In this document: one piece after another, positions 19,698 to 29,539 of the stretch
Layout of the letters: every line of letters begins with the position of its first letter
Numbering within the stretch: position 1 is the first letter of the stretch
Source: Cylindrotheca closterium
Lineage: Eukaryota > Bacillariophyta > Bacillariophyceae > Bacillariales > Bacillariaceae
DNA length: 64,000 nt
NCBI GenBank assembly: GCA_933822405.4
Contig: CAKOGP040001925.1
Span: forward strand, 50,726-114,725
Reading direction: 5' to 3'
Position numbers and translations under genes: made by a program
Notes under the pieces: model-generated
Databases searched by the model: none
Seen by the model: the letters and a program-made list of their open reading frames with translations, nothing else
Told to the model about the DNA's origin: nothing

Positions 19698-20708
19698 CTT
19701 GATTGTACAATATGCAAAGTCGCTTGCTTGTTCCCTTCACTACCTGAGGAGGAGCGATTCATGATTGCATGTGGTTCGTGTGTCACAGTTCTTTTATTGT
19801 TCGATATCAATTTGATCTTGGGTCGAAAGGATTGGTTACAAGATCCATTTTCGTCCGTTGAACGTATCCCATCTATTCAATCCGATGATGACATACTGTA
19901 GTTACTCGGAAGTTGTTGACTGGATGCATGATCCATACTGGTGGGTATTAATATATTAATACCAGTGATGTTGTTATTCGGAAGTTGATGATGCAACTTT
20001 GACGCGCTCTCAAGACGCGTACGACAGTTTTGGGAAGTTACATGGAGAAACGGAAACTTGGAGCATGTGAACTTCCATCTCGTCATTGCGGACTCTTGCA
20101 CAGACATCAGGGAAACATGGATTCAGCTGCTGCCAGCAGTACACTTGCTAAAGGTATCCTCAGTGGATTGTAAAAGGAGGTCCATTTTCATTGTTTTTCT
20201 TTCGACGGTGTGATATACCGGTACCGGTACCTTGAACCTGCCTACCGTTACTGGTACGAGTACCTGTACACTGTATTACATGAACATATGTATGATTCAT
20301 TCGATTGAGATGGCGGATTGGAGACATGGAGCTTTTGAGTGCCACGCACGCGTTATTTTCAAAATCTCAAAAACACTCTCATCACATACATCATCATCAT
20401 CAACAGTCCGTTGCTCAGAATGAATCGGCGGTTCCGATGAATTCCAAGTTTTCTTGTAAAGTCGTGAAGTGATTTGAATGATTGATGCGTTTCATACAAG
20501 TATCTAAACGGATAAATTATATATATCATATGGAATGATGATGCATAATCTCCAAGGAAGCAACGGTATTATGAATTATCGTTGCAACGTTCATAATCAC
20601 AATAACTCATTGTCAGTTTCTTGGATCATAAAATATTGGGACCGACCATCATAATAACATCACACGATTTCTATTTTATTTTAAAAAAGCAAAGACCCAC
20701 AAACCACA
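19698..20708. other. Intergenic
   Basis: I see no supportable gene. Two overlapping TACCGGTA palindromes occur at 20216-20229. A TATA-like run (ATTATATATATCATATG, about 20516) precedes the LRR gene by about 190 bases. Confidence 0.5.
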
Positions 20709-21944
20709 ATGAAGGAAGTATTTGTCTACGTGGGAGGCGATCAAAAGGTTCCTAAGGATATTGAGCTAGCTCGAATTGACCCATCCGTCAAGGTTATCGA
20801 GAAGGGCGCCTTCAAAGACTGCAGGAAATTGAAATATGTTCAGTTTTGCAGCAACGGTGGCGTGCTGCAAGAGATTGGAGTAGCTGCCTTTTCTGGTTGC
20901 CAGTCCTTGGAATCCATTCGACTTGCGTCCACTACTCGAAGCATTCACAAGTCTGCCTTTGAATTCTGTGGCAAATTACGGTACGTCATTATGAATGAAG
21001 GACTCGAGGTAATTGGACCAGATGCCTTTGCCTACTGTGCCAGCATGGAGTATTTGGTGCTTCCATCAACTATGCGCCACATTCAAGGCCGCGCATTCCG
21101 ATATTGCAAAGGTCTAAAAGAAGCCCTGTTCAATCAAGAATTGGCCGAAGTTGGTGCGCATGCGTTTCAATTCTGCACTCGGTTGAAACAAGTTATTCTT
21201 CCAGGGTATTATGGTGGGATACTCGATTATGATTTCTGTGCTACGAAACTCGGTCTTGGTGCGAAGAAGTGGCTTCGATTGGAGCCAACGAAGGATGACC
21301 AATTCTGGAATCTAATTTCCATCAGTATGGATCATGCTGACAAGGAAGCTACATCCAAGTACTTTGGAATGCCAGCAATTGCTCATTATGGCGAAGACTC
21401 TATGATGCCTCATTCTTCACAGCAGCAACAAACTATTAGCCAACTGAAGGAAGAAATTGCTCAAGGCAAAATGAAACGGCAAGAGCTGGAAGCCACTCTG
21501 GAATCCTTGAAAAACAAATACGTTGTTCTCCAAAATCAATACAACTCAATCCAACTTGCCTATCACCAATTGGCAACACGAGAAGAGGAATCTCGTCGTC
21601 GGCTCCACGCCTCTTTGGCACCCTACTACTACTACATGAACAGGAATAATGCAAGGCAACAGCAACCCATTACCCGTGCAGAACAAGTACTACAGCAGAG
21701 TGCTTCCGGCAGAGCATGTTCTGTGGCGGGTGATTCAGCTCAAGCAAGTCTGAATAATAATAATCATTCCAATGCATCCTCGTCCTCGAGTCAAGAGAAG
21801 AACAAGACTGGCTCATCCTATCATGGCGGAACTCCTGACAAGACAGCAGGGTTGATGAAGTTGAAACGAAAGAAGGTCCCAATGCAAGACAGCACGAATG
21901 CTCATCAACATCATCAACAGAAGAAGCTGCGTCCATTGTGCTAG
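20709..21944 (+). CDS. BspA-type leucine-rich-repeat protein with coiled coil
   Basis: The protein has 411 residues. About 1-175 are BspA/LRR_5 repeats (for example IGVAAFSGCQSLESIRLAS and IGPDAFAYCASMEYLVLPS). A linker leads to a coiled coil at about 237-300 (QLKEEIAQGKMKRQELEATL...). The C-terminal 100 residues are low complexity, Asn/Ser/His-rich with a basic KLKRKK patch that could act as a nuclear signal. There is no signal peptide. It is a longer paralogue of 4608-5498. The role is unknown; protein binding is inferred from the fold. Confidence 0.85.
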   Translation: MKEVFVYVGGDQKVPKDIELARIDPSVKVIEKGAFKDCRKLKYVQFCSNGGVLQEIGVAAFSGCQSLESIRLASTTRSIHKSAFEFCGKLRYVIMNEGLEVIGPDAFAYCASMEYLVLPSTMRHIQGRAFRYCKGLKEALFNQELAEVGAHAFQFCTRLKQVILPGYYGGILDYDFCATKLGLGAKKWLRLEPTKDDQFWNLISISMDHADKEATSKYFGMPAIAHYGEDSMMPHSSQQQQTISQLKEEIAQGKMKRQELEATLESLKNKYVVLQNQYNSIQLAYHQLATREEESRRRLHASLAPYYYYMNRNNARQQQPITRAEQVLQQSASGRACSVAGDSAQASLNNNNHSNASSSSSQEKNKTGSSYHGGTPDKTAGLMKLKRKKVPMQDSTNAHQHHQQKKLRPLC

Positions 21945-22415
21945 GTAGGACTAGGATAAATAATAATAATAATGATAATCTAAATGATATAATATTATAA
22001 TATAGTCCTAGGCCTATAACTGATTATGTGAGAAAATACAATCATCAATTTACGTCTAGTATCCACACATGTATATCAACAAACTGAGGATCAAATTGCC
22101 GATGCGCAAGGAGAGGACAAATTCCTATGCGATTCCATACTATAACACTTCTTTGATTGATTGCTCAATACATGGGGTCTTGCCCGCCGATCAGAACCCC
22201 AATTGCAGCTGTTGCGAAGACTTTCAAAGTCTACATCGACCATGACAATATTTGGTATTCGGTTCTCCTTTCGTCGTTGTCAGCCATCTCCCTTGTCTAG
22301 ATCCACTTGCTTCCTTTGTACCGAAACAATGCTGATATACGACCACCTATTGATTTCTCTGTCTACATTGTTTACAATAAATCATTCATCGCAACCCCAG
22401 CCTGAAACTCCTTAG
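21945..22415. other. Intergenic
   Basis: A run of AAT repeats and AT-rich DNA follows the LRR gene. I see no gene. Confidence 0.5.
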
Positions 22416-23445
22416 CTATACAGAATGTTGACCGTGTCCGTTGCTTGACCCTGTACACTTTTGTGCTTTGAATATCCATGACATTTGGCGATGCTCAATC
22501 GCATGGTAACTTCGGTTCCATGTTACATTGGTTACGGTCACAATTGGATCACCTTCCATATTCACAGCTTGGCAACGCTCGCACATGCCCGAGATGAAGA
22601 TGAGCCATTCATCAAATCGATTCCGAATTTGTTGAGAGGCGTCGGAAAATTCATAAGTGTCCAATGAATGTTCTAGTTCATGACGGCAGGTAGGACACGT
22701 GTTGTTTTCCTTTTCTACTACCCATGGTTTGACACATTTGAGATGAAATCGATGGTTGCAGGGAAGTCGAATGAGATCGTCTTGAATCGGTTCCTGGCAA
22801 ATGGATCACTCCATCGTTTCACCAGCAACAACAATCCCTTATTCTCCGAATCGTGTAAAAGTCGACATACCCATCACCTACACAGGCAGGAGTGATGGCT
22901 GATTTGAAAATTTCGCAAGCTATTTTGCTTGTTGGGAGCAATAAGAGGGTCCATGCATTCAATTTTAGGCTGCTGATCATCTACTGGCAGGTGATACTTC
23001 TTTTCCTTGATCAATTTCATGCGCATGGGACGGTCACGAGCCTCCTGGTCCTCGCTTCCGAGCATCTTATCATGACCTTGGTCTAGACCATTTTTGTATG
23101 CTTGCTGTATGTATGCTTGCTGTATGTATTTTAGGGCTTCGTCTTTGGATAGGGTAGGTTCTGGTGTTGCCGAGCAGTAGGACCTGGGATCTACTAGGTT
23201 CTTGGATTTGATTTGAAGTACGTTCCCGACTGGTTTGGAATCATCATTGGGATCCAACAACTTGACATGAATGCGTCGATTACTATGAGGTACCGAAGGA
23301 GGATCCAAACCAACCACCATCACGCGGCGACCATTCATTGCTTGTCCCTTTTCAGATCGCAAATGGTTTTTAGAATCCGAATCTGTCCCCTCCGTCCATT
23401 CTGTTGAAAGAAGTTTTCCATTAAAGCTTCAATATTCATGATGCA
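22416..23445 (-). pseudogene. RING-finger protein gene, probably broken
   Basis: The minus strand at 22808-22416 reads through a RING domain: TGA-S-I-C-Q-E-P, then LPCNHRFHLKCVKPW, then NTCPTCRHEL, i.e. Cys, Cys-x-His-x2-His-x2-Cys and Cys-x2-Cys ligands of an E3 ubiquitin ligase type, followed by about 90 further residues. The first zinc Cys of the C-x2-C pair is replaced by TGA (22806-22808). The upstream part (open frame to 22874, with KDEALKYIQQAYIQQAYKNG, a 5-residue duplication) is in another frame, and no GT-AG intron that I could find joins the two while avoiding the TGA. An ATG in a third frame lies at about 23440. The simplest view is a pseudogene; an unrecognised intron or TGA recoding is possible. 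Confidence 0.6.
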
Positions 23446-23767
23446 GGCTGAATTTACAGAGCTTGTTTGATATATTAATGCCGGTACTGTAGATGGTAGA
23501 ATAACAGATTATTGATTGAGATGCTATGGTGTTGACGGAGAGTTCTATCTCTCGAGATACAGTAAATCATCAATTTTCAAAATAAAATTTGAAAATGCCA
23601 TATCAGTCTGTGCTTCGTTGTTCGATTCGAATTCCAAATCATATGAATCGAATCGATTGAATGAATGAATCGAATCGATTGAATGGTTGGTTGTCAGACA
23701 AACGTCATCGCATGATGATCTGTCGAGAATCTTATTTTTCGGGATCCAAAGATTGAAACAATACATC
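23446..23767. other. Intergenic with AATCGATT repeats
   Basis: The motif GAATCGAATCGATTGAATG occurs twice at about 23645-23685, forming direct and inverted repeats shortly before the bicupin gene. Confidence 0.5.
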
Positions 23768-24945
23768 ATGAGATTCTACATTTGCCTGCTATTGGTGATT
23801 GCTTCCAATATGGCAGCCGCCACTGCCTTTTCGCCTTCTGCTGGGCACGACAAGACTACCAGCACGACGACGACCTCCTTGTCATCCTACCTCGACAGCA
23901 TGATGAATCCCAACGGCGGCGCTACCCAACCAAAGCCCGCATCTTATGGATTTTCGGGAAAGTCTTACACCAACGTTCCTTCATCACCTTTTAACGGACA
24001 AGCATCTACTGCAGTTGCTTCCGAGGAGGCTTCCGTCTCGTTTCCCTTTGCCAAGGCCGACTATTTCGATACCTCGTTTCTGGTGTCCAAGGGACCTCGT
24101 GCAACATTTGATTGGGGTGCCCCAGCCGATGCCACCCGCAAACTATGCGACGATGGACTCTTGCGTGTAGGGGCTTGGTTTTGTACCAATGGTGGATGGG
24201 AATCCCCCAACCCAAAGGCAGCGACCGAAGTCTTTTGGGTCTTGTCGGGACATGGAAAATTGACAGATGCCGATGGCGTGGAGCATTACTTTGGACCAGG
24301 TGACAATGTGATTATTCCCAAGGGACACACTGGACGATGGGATGTCTACGAACCTATCCACAAGGTTTGGGCTGTCAATGGTATGTTGTTAGTGTTTGTA
24401 TTGAACTACCTAGTACTTCGGGGTGATGGATTTTCTAGGATTCCCTGTCGTTCTGAACGCAGAAGTACTAACAATTTGTCTATTACTCAAATGTTTTCCC
24501 TGCATTGATCACGTCATACACAGCCCATGCTAATATTGAAGAGACTGGATCTCCTGTTCGTGTTCAAGTCGATCACTACCATTCTTGGAATGAAGAACTG
24601 CTAGCGGCATTGCCTTTGGACAATGATGGAGCTGTCGTTGCTGATCCTCTTTTTGGACCTTTCTTGCAATCCAGTAATGGCGCCGCCCCATCCGCTAAGG
24701 TCTTTTACAATGTGGGTCCTACTCAAGTTGGAGTCTGGAGTAGTCCTGCTGGAAGCACATACCAAGTCCAACAAGGGGGACGTGCATGGGTTTACTGTTT
24801 GGAGGGTGTCATGTTTATCACTAACGGTCAAACTGGGGAGGCTCGACGATGCGAGGCAGGAGATACCATTGCTTTGCCCAAAGGATGGTACGGATATGTG
24901 GATGTGGTGGAGGGAACCAAGCAACTATTCACCGTGGCAAAGTAA
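23768..24945 (+). CDS. Bicupin (DUF861/Cupin_3 type), probable plastid protein
   Basis: There are two exons, 23768-24380 and 24524-24945, with a GTATGT...ACAG intron of 143 bases in phase 1; the protein has 344 residues. Residues 1-20 are a signal peptide ending AATA, followed by F21-S-P-S, the AxA-F cleavage motif of bipartite diatom plastid presequences. The first cupin (about 150-204) reads EVFWVLSGHGKL ... GPGDNVIIPKGHTGRWDV, typical of the DUF861 family. The second (about 290-344) ends AGDTIALPKGWYGYVDVVEG. The family includes (S)-ureidoglycine aminohydrolase, but many members are uncharacterised, so no enzyme activity is claimed. Both cupins lack most of the His metal ligands of classic cupins. 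Confidence 0.82.
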
Positions 24946-25274
24946 GAGCGGAGGAACAGACTTATTGATCCAGTCGCATCGAAAGTCTGTACGATTCTGA
25001 TAGCTGAGACCCAATGGAAATCGACTTTAGTGAGCGATATCTTTTTGCTTGATTCATAACGGATTAGGGCATGGCAATACACCCAGCGTTCAACGTCACT
25101 TGTGTCAGATGACCCAATGAGCTGAATCAATCTCGGGAATCGCCACCCCGATAAAGCTAGCAACTAGTACTATCATAGGAGAACATGGATGTTGCGAGAC
25201 TAGAATATCAGGTATTGTTCAAATGAAAGGTTGTGACAAATGATGCATTAAACTATGATGGCGAGATTGGATTT
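24946..25274. other. Convergent intergenic
   Basis: This is the 3' flank shared by the bicupin and bestrophin genes. I looked in the bestrophin 3' side for a SECIS-like hairpin and could not identify one by eye. Confidence 0.4.
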
Positions 25275-26924
25275 TTAAAATGGAAGTTCCTTGCCAGCTT
25301 TCATCCATAGCGTAGATACGGCATTGGTCTCTCTAATCAGCACGCCCAAATTCATGAACATAGAATTTTCACAGTATTCTTCGTTGTTGAGCGGGTCGAG
25401 GAAGATTTTGGCCAAGTTGTTCAGGCCTGTGTAAAATAGAGTAAGAATACCTACCGCAGCCACTGAAAACTCTCCCAAATCTGGAAATAAGGAAATGTGA
25501 TGTGAACACAAAGGTATCAACCAAAATCTGGACAAACTGGACATATAGGCAAGCGGCATCCGACCTTCCAATTTGTCCGAAATGTCACGTGCAGAGTTTC
25601 TCATGGACCTTACTTCTGCCAAGAGGGCTGATCTCACGGCGTCCTCGTCAGCTAAGACCCCTTTGTCCATAGCTTGATTCGCCCGAATAACCATCCACTC
25701 CAGTGGTGCATGATACAATTGATTCGGTGCCACAGTCAGCTCTTCTAATACCTTCAGCTGTCGACTTGTCATCAATCCTCGACTCTCCATTCGACTCAGT
25801 CCTTCTGGCGTAGATAATGCTTGGAATCGCTTAGCCTTACTCGCCCACAGCAAAATGTGATACAACCGCGAAAACTGACCAATTTCTTCAAGGAGCTGAA
25901 CAGCTTCTTTGGTGTACTCGTTTTTCTTGTCACGTTTCGTATGAGTCGCGACGACCAAATTGAAATTGTTGATGTGGTTTTGGACGTCCCGTGTCAGCAT
26001 GTAAATCTCATTCCAGAAGCTAAAGCTTTGGTTGACAAAGAAAGTCAAAACAAAGGTTGTCAACGCAGTCTGGTAGTTCCAAACTTCGTGGACGAGTTGG
26101 AGACGAGCCACAAAAGGCACAGCCATGTTGGGTTCCTCGAAAAATGGAAGCCCAGTGGCCTCTCTTGCAAAGATGCAGAACAGAGCACATACCCCCATGT
26201 TCAGCAAGGTGGTCTGGACGTTGAACTGCAGTATCGTGCCGGAGTATTGTTGCCATAACCAAAGTCTCTCAGGTTTGTATTCCATAATAATCTCCCCTTG
26301 GTATAACGGTGAAGTACCGGAAACCTGGTTGACCAGAGCATCCATCTCTTGCATTGATGCAAGCTGCTCGCTTGGTGCATTTAAGATTTGCTTGAACGTA
26401 GAACCCAATATCCGATAATATGAAGCCGTCATGGAATCGACTTGGACAGTGGCGCCTCGGGCCCCTCCGTACAAAACCCCACTTATGCCGAATCAAGTTC
26501 CAGCTTTCAGGATGTTGAAGGGTTCTGGTACTTCCTTTTCATCAACAAACACCTTACATGTTCCTTCGGCAACTAAATTGACAAAACCGTTGTCAGCAGG
26601 CTCCCCCTGTCTTGTAATGACTTCTCCCTTTCCTCCTTCGGCCTTTTCAAAATTTTCAATGAGATTTTGAAGCGACAGCTCTGACATGGAGGAAAACAAA
26701 GCATTTTCAAGCAGGCATTCTCGAATAAAGGCAGTCTCCTCCTTGGTTTTTGGGACCAGATTCAATTGGAACTGTCTCGAGGAGTGACCAAGTTGTTGTT
26801 GACTCGTTTTGCCATCCAATGACCATGACGCATGAACGGGAGCTTTTGATTGCAAAAAACCGGAAATTACAGGCCAGTTTGAAGCCAAATAGAAGAGGCT
26901 AGCCAAATGGAGTTTCTTGGCCAT
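25275..26924 (-). CDS. Cyclic-nucleotide-binding domain fused to bestrophin, one in-frame TGA
   Basis: A single frame of 549 codons runs from ATG at 26924 to 25275, interrupted only by TGA at codon 144 (26493-26495). Residues 67-181 match a cyclic-nucleotide-binding domain: LFSSMSELSLQNLI, GKGEVITRQGEPAD, EGTCKVFV, then FG after the TGA, and ARGATV (the R-x-A-T phosphate-binding part). The usual Glu of FGE is Ile. From about residue 210 the protein is a bestrophin: four hydrophobic segments, MPLAYM (456-461), LFYTGLNNLAKIFLDPLNNEE (about 496-516) and LIRETN (529-534). Bestrophins are anion channels, and some algal ones carry bicarbonate to the thylakoid. The N-terminus (SLFYLASNWPVISGF) could be a plastid presequence. 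It could be a recoded gene, a recent pseudogene or a sequence error. Confidence 0.75.
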
Positions 26925-28081
26925 TGAAATAAGTTGGATGTTTGCAATCTCTTCCTTGTTGTATATTCAATTTTGGCATTTACTATATTGTTTCCGCGAG
27001 CACCGAAACAACAAAAATGTCTCTAGACTTTTATTTCCAAGTTGAGAAGTATACTGATGTGACGTACGCATATTTTGGTGACCCGGACGTACTGGTACTT
27101 CGGATTAGGCTCCGAACTAATCGTACTCATGTACCGTACACGTACGATCATGACAAATACTTTGAAGGAAGAAACAAGGACAAGACGTTGGTTGAGTAAC
27201 AGACAGCAGCGATTTACAGGGTCAAATAATAAGGTAGAATGCATTCTGCTAGAAGCAATAAGAATGAGTAGTGAAGACAGGTGCCCGTGTCAATGCCGCC
27301 ATCTGATCCGTCGCCAAAACATAAAATAATCGGATAGCCCCCGAGGATGTTTAATCCTAACGACCAAATCGAATGGTTGCCCCGCATGTGGACCAAGAAA
27401 AGTGACCACACAATCAAGAAATTAATCAACCAATAATAGCTAAACGGCAGATGCATTGCTCATATCACCCCCCCCCAAAAAAAAGGTGCAACAGGCGAGA
27501 GTCAGCTCTCCCTCATCAAGAGCGGTAAAAAACTACAAAACGAAAATTATAATGTAATAGAAACGCAGCCAGAGTGAGTCAGTCAGTTCTCTATCAAGAA
27601 GGAACAATGAATAACTGGAAGAGATGAAGGAATATAATTTTCATGCTGGTCTCTTGCAGATAGTAGTCACTAGGTACCGGTACCATACCACCTCAACGGT
27701 AGACAGGAATATGCTAGGATGATGTTCTCATAGGAGGAATAATGAGAAAGTAGGTGTGCGAAACAAGAGAACACCCAAAAATGGCACGTTCGATCGTGTG
27801 GAAGCAGTTGGAACTCCTGCGTTAAATAATACATAAGTATTTTATTTTAAAAAATGAGTATTTTTTTTAAATATAAAATAGTGGTGGTGACAAGATAATG
27901 GTGCAGGTTTCAAAACGAATCTTGGGTCGCAACCTTCAAACATCAAGCAAAATCCGAACGTCACAAAAACGAAAAAACGATTGATAAACAACGCATCAAC
28001 ATTATTCACCTCTTTGGTTGATTCTCATTTGCAGCATATCTTCCTGCAAGAACTTTGAATAGAAACTCAGCCAATCTCAAG
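26925..28081. other. Divergent intergenic
   Basis: This separates the bestrophin gene from the next plus-strand gene. It holds a TACCGGTA palindrome at 27675-27682, a homopolymer junction (C then A) at 27470-27485, and an AT-rich tract at 27836-27880. No gene seen. Confidence 0.5.
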
Positions 28082-29254
28082 ATGCTACTATCCACAAACG
28101 CACGCCGTTCATTACTCACTGCCTCACGAAGGCTTCCTATCACTGTAGGAACTACTACTAAATTTGGTGCTGGCAGTGCAGTCCAACAAAGAAGCACTGC
28201 TTCCAAAGCTGTCATCAATGTCCTGGAACGACACCATCGCCACCAACAAAATTGGAGACGCCTTGTTACCTTCGGACTTGGTATGGGAGCTTTGCAGTAT
28301 ACCTTTGGCGAAGCTGATAACTTCTTTGAACACAAGTTTGTGACACGCAAAAAGCCAGAGGACTTGGCAGATTTCTATGGAACAGAAGATTTCATGGAAC
28401 TCTTTTGTGTCTTTCCATTCATGGTTCATTTCATGATGCGAAATGCGGAATTTGGTGACGACGGGACCATTCATTCTTTTGGATTGATGGGTCCGGGGGG
28501 AATGGAAATTTCCATTGAATTCGACGAAGCGGAAATTGATACCACTGGTGATGGTGAAACAGATACCATGTCGTGGTTCAACAAGAGAGAGAGCTTTCAA
28601 GACTTTGCTCCTTCCTTTTTGGGTGGGTTCAAGCTCTGGAGTATGACTCAGAACTTTGGATACCACTGGCGTACTGACGGAACCTGCGAGGTCTACCACC
28701 AAGGAGAACACTTTGAGGGATTTTTCCCCATCCGCCTTCTGTTTGCCATCCATTCACGTTATGTGATTTGGGCAACCGAAAAGTATATCAAAAGTGATGC
28801 TTTTGGTGCTGAAGACCGCGAGGCCGATCTTGAAGTCCAACGACAAAACATTCCTCTCCATGTGTTCAAACGATTCGTCGAAGGCTTGACTGTCGAACTT
28901 GAAAAGGCAAAGGACGCACCAAACAATACTGCCCAACAAAAGAGAGATATTGAAGTCAGTATTCGTCGTCTTAAGACTATTTCGGATGGCAGTTCTGCCT
29001 CTCAGAAGGATGGTGAACTTGCCCAACCTGCCAAACTTAATCGTATGCGCACCTTGCGTTCTCACAAGAGCAAGGTCACTAGGGCCATCCTCATCATCGA
29101 TGACAAGGAAACCAAAGATACTATTCAGACAGCCATGGAACAGCTTGGTTCCTCCAGTGGAAAACGACACGAGCCTACTGCCGAACTGAACAAGTTGGCT
29201 CGACATGTCACACTTGCCTCTCGCAAGACCCAAAACAAGAAACCTTCGGCTTAA
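28082..29254 (+). CDS. Unknown protein with probable mitochondrial presequence
   Basis: The protein has 390 residues, taking the ATG at 28082. The first 25 residues (MLLSTNARRSLLTASRRLPI) are rich in Arg, Ser and Leu with no acidic residue, typical of a mitochondrial presequence. The middle has a His/Trp-rich segment, a short hydrophobic stretch (LVTFGLGMGALQYTF), and conserved-looking aromatic blocks (FMELFCVFPFMVHFMM; GFFPIRLLFAIHSRYVIWA). A DTTGDGETD stretch looks like a calcium-binding loop but is incomplete for an EF-hand. The C-terminal third is charged and helical. I do not recognise the family. Confidence 0.75.
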   Translation: MLLSTNARRSLLTASRRLPITVGTTTKFGAGSAVQQRSTASKAVINVLERHHRHQQNWRRLVTFGLGMGALQYTFGEADNFFEHKFVTRKKPEDLADFYGTEDFMELFCVFPFMVHFMMRNAEFGDDGTIHSFGLMGPGGMEISIEFDEAEIDTTGDGETDTMSWFNKRESFQDFAPSFLGGFKLWSMTQNFGYHWRTDGTCEVYHQGEHFEGFFPIRLLFAIHSRYVIWATEKYIKSDAFGAEDREADLEVQRQNIPLHVFKRFVEGLTVELEKAKDAPNNTAQQKRDIEVSIRRLKTISDGSSASQKDGELAQPAKLNRMRTLRSHKSKVTRAILIIDDKETKDTIQTAMEQLGSSSGKRHEPTAELNKLARHVTLASRKTQNKKPSA

Positions 29255-29539
29255 AGATGACGGCTAAAGAGAAATCATTGCCCATTCCACTCTTACTATC
29301 CCCCTCGCCACTGAAGACAAAGACGACGCACTGGAAAAAAATACATGAAAGGCGAGGAATATCTGTCTGTGACCACACCCTGCATCCCCATTCATTTCTT
29401 ATTCAGCAACAAACGAATCATTTTCACTTCATGATGATTAAAGCCTACTACGAAACCCTTTGGCTACAAGAGGGCCGATTGAATAAACATTTGACATTAC
29501 TGTATTCACTTTAACTATTCTACCTGGAGCCCCTAAACT
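29255..29539. other. Convergent intergenic
   Basis: This short 3' spacer separates two convergent genes. No gene is visible. Confidence 0.4.
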
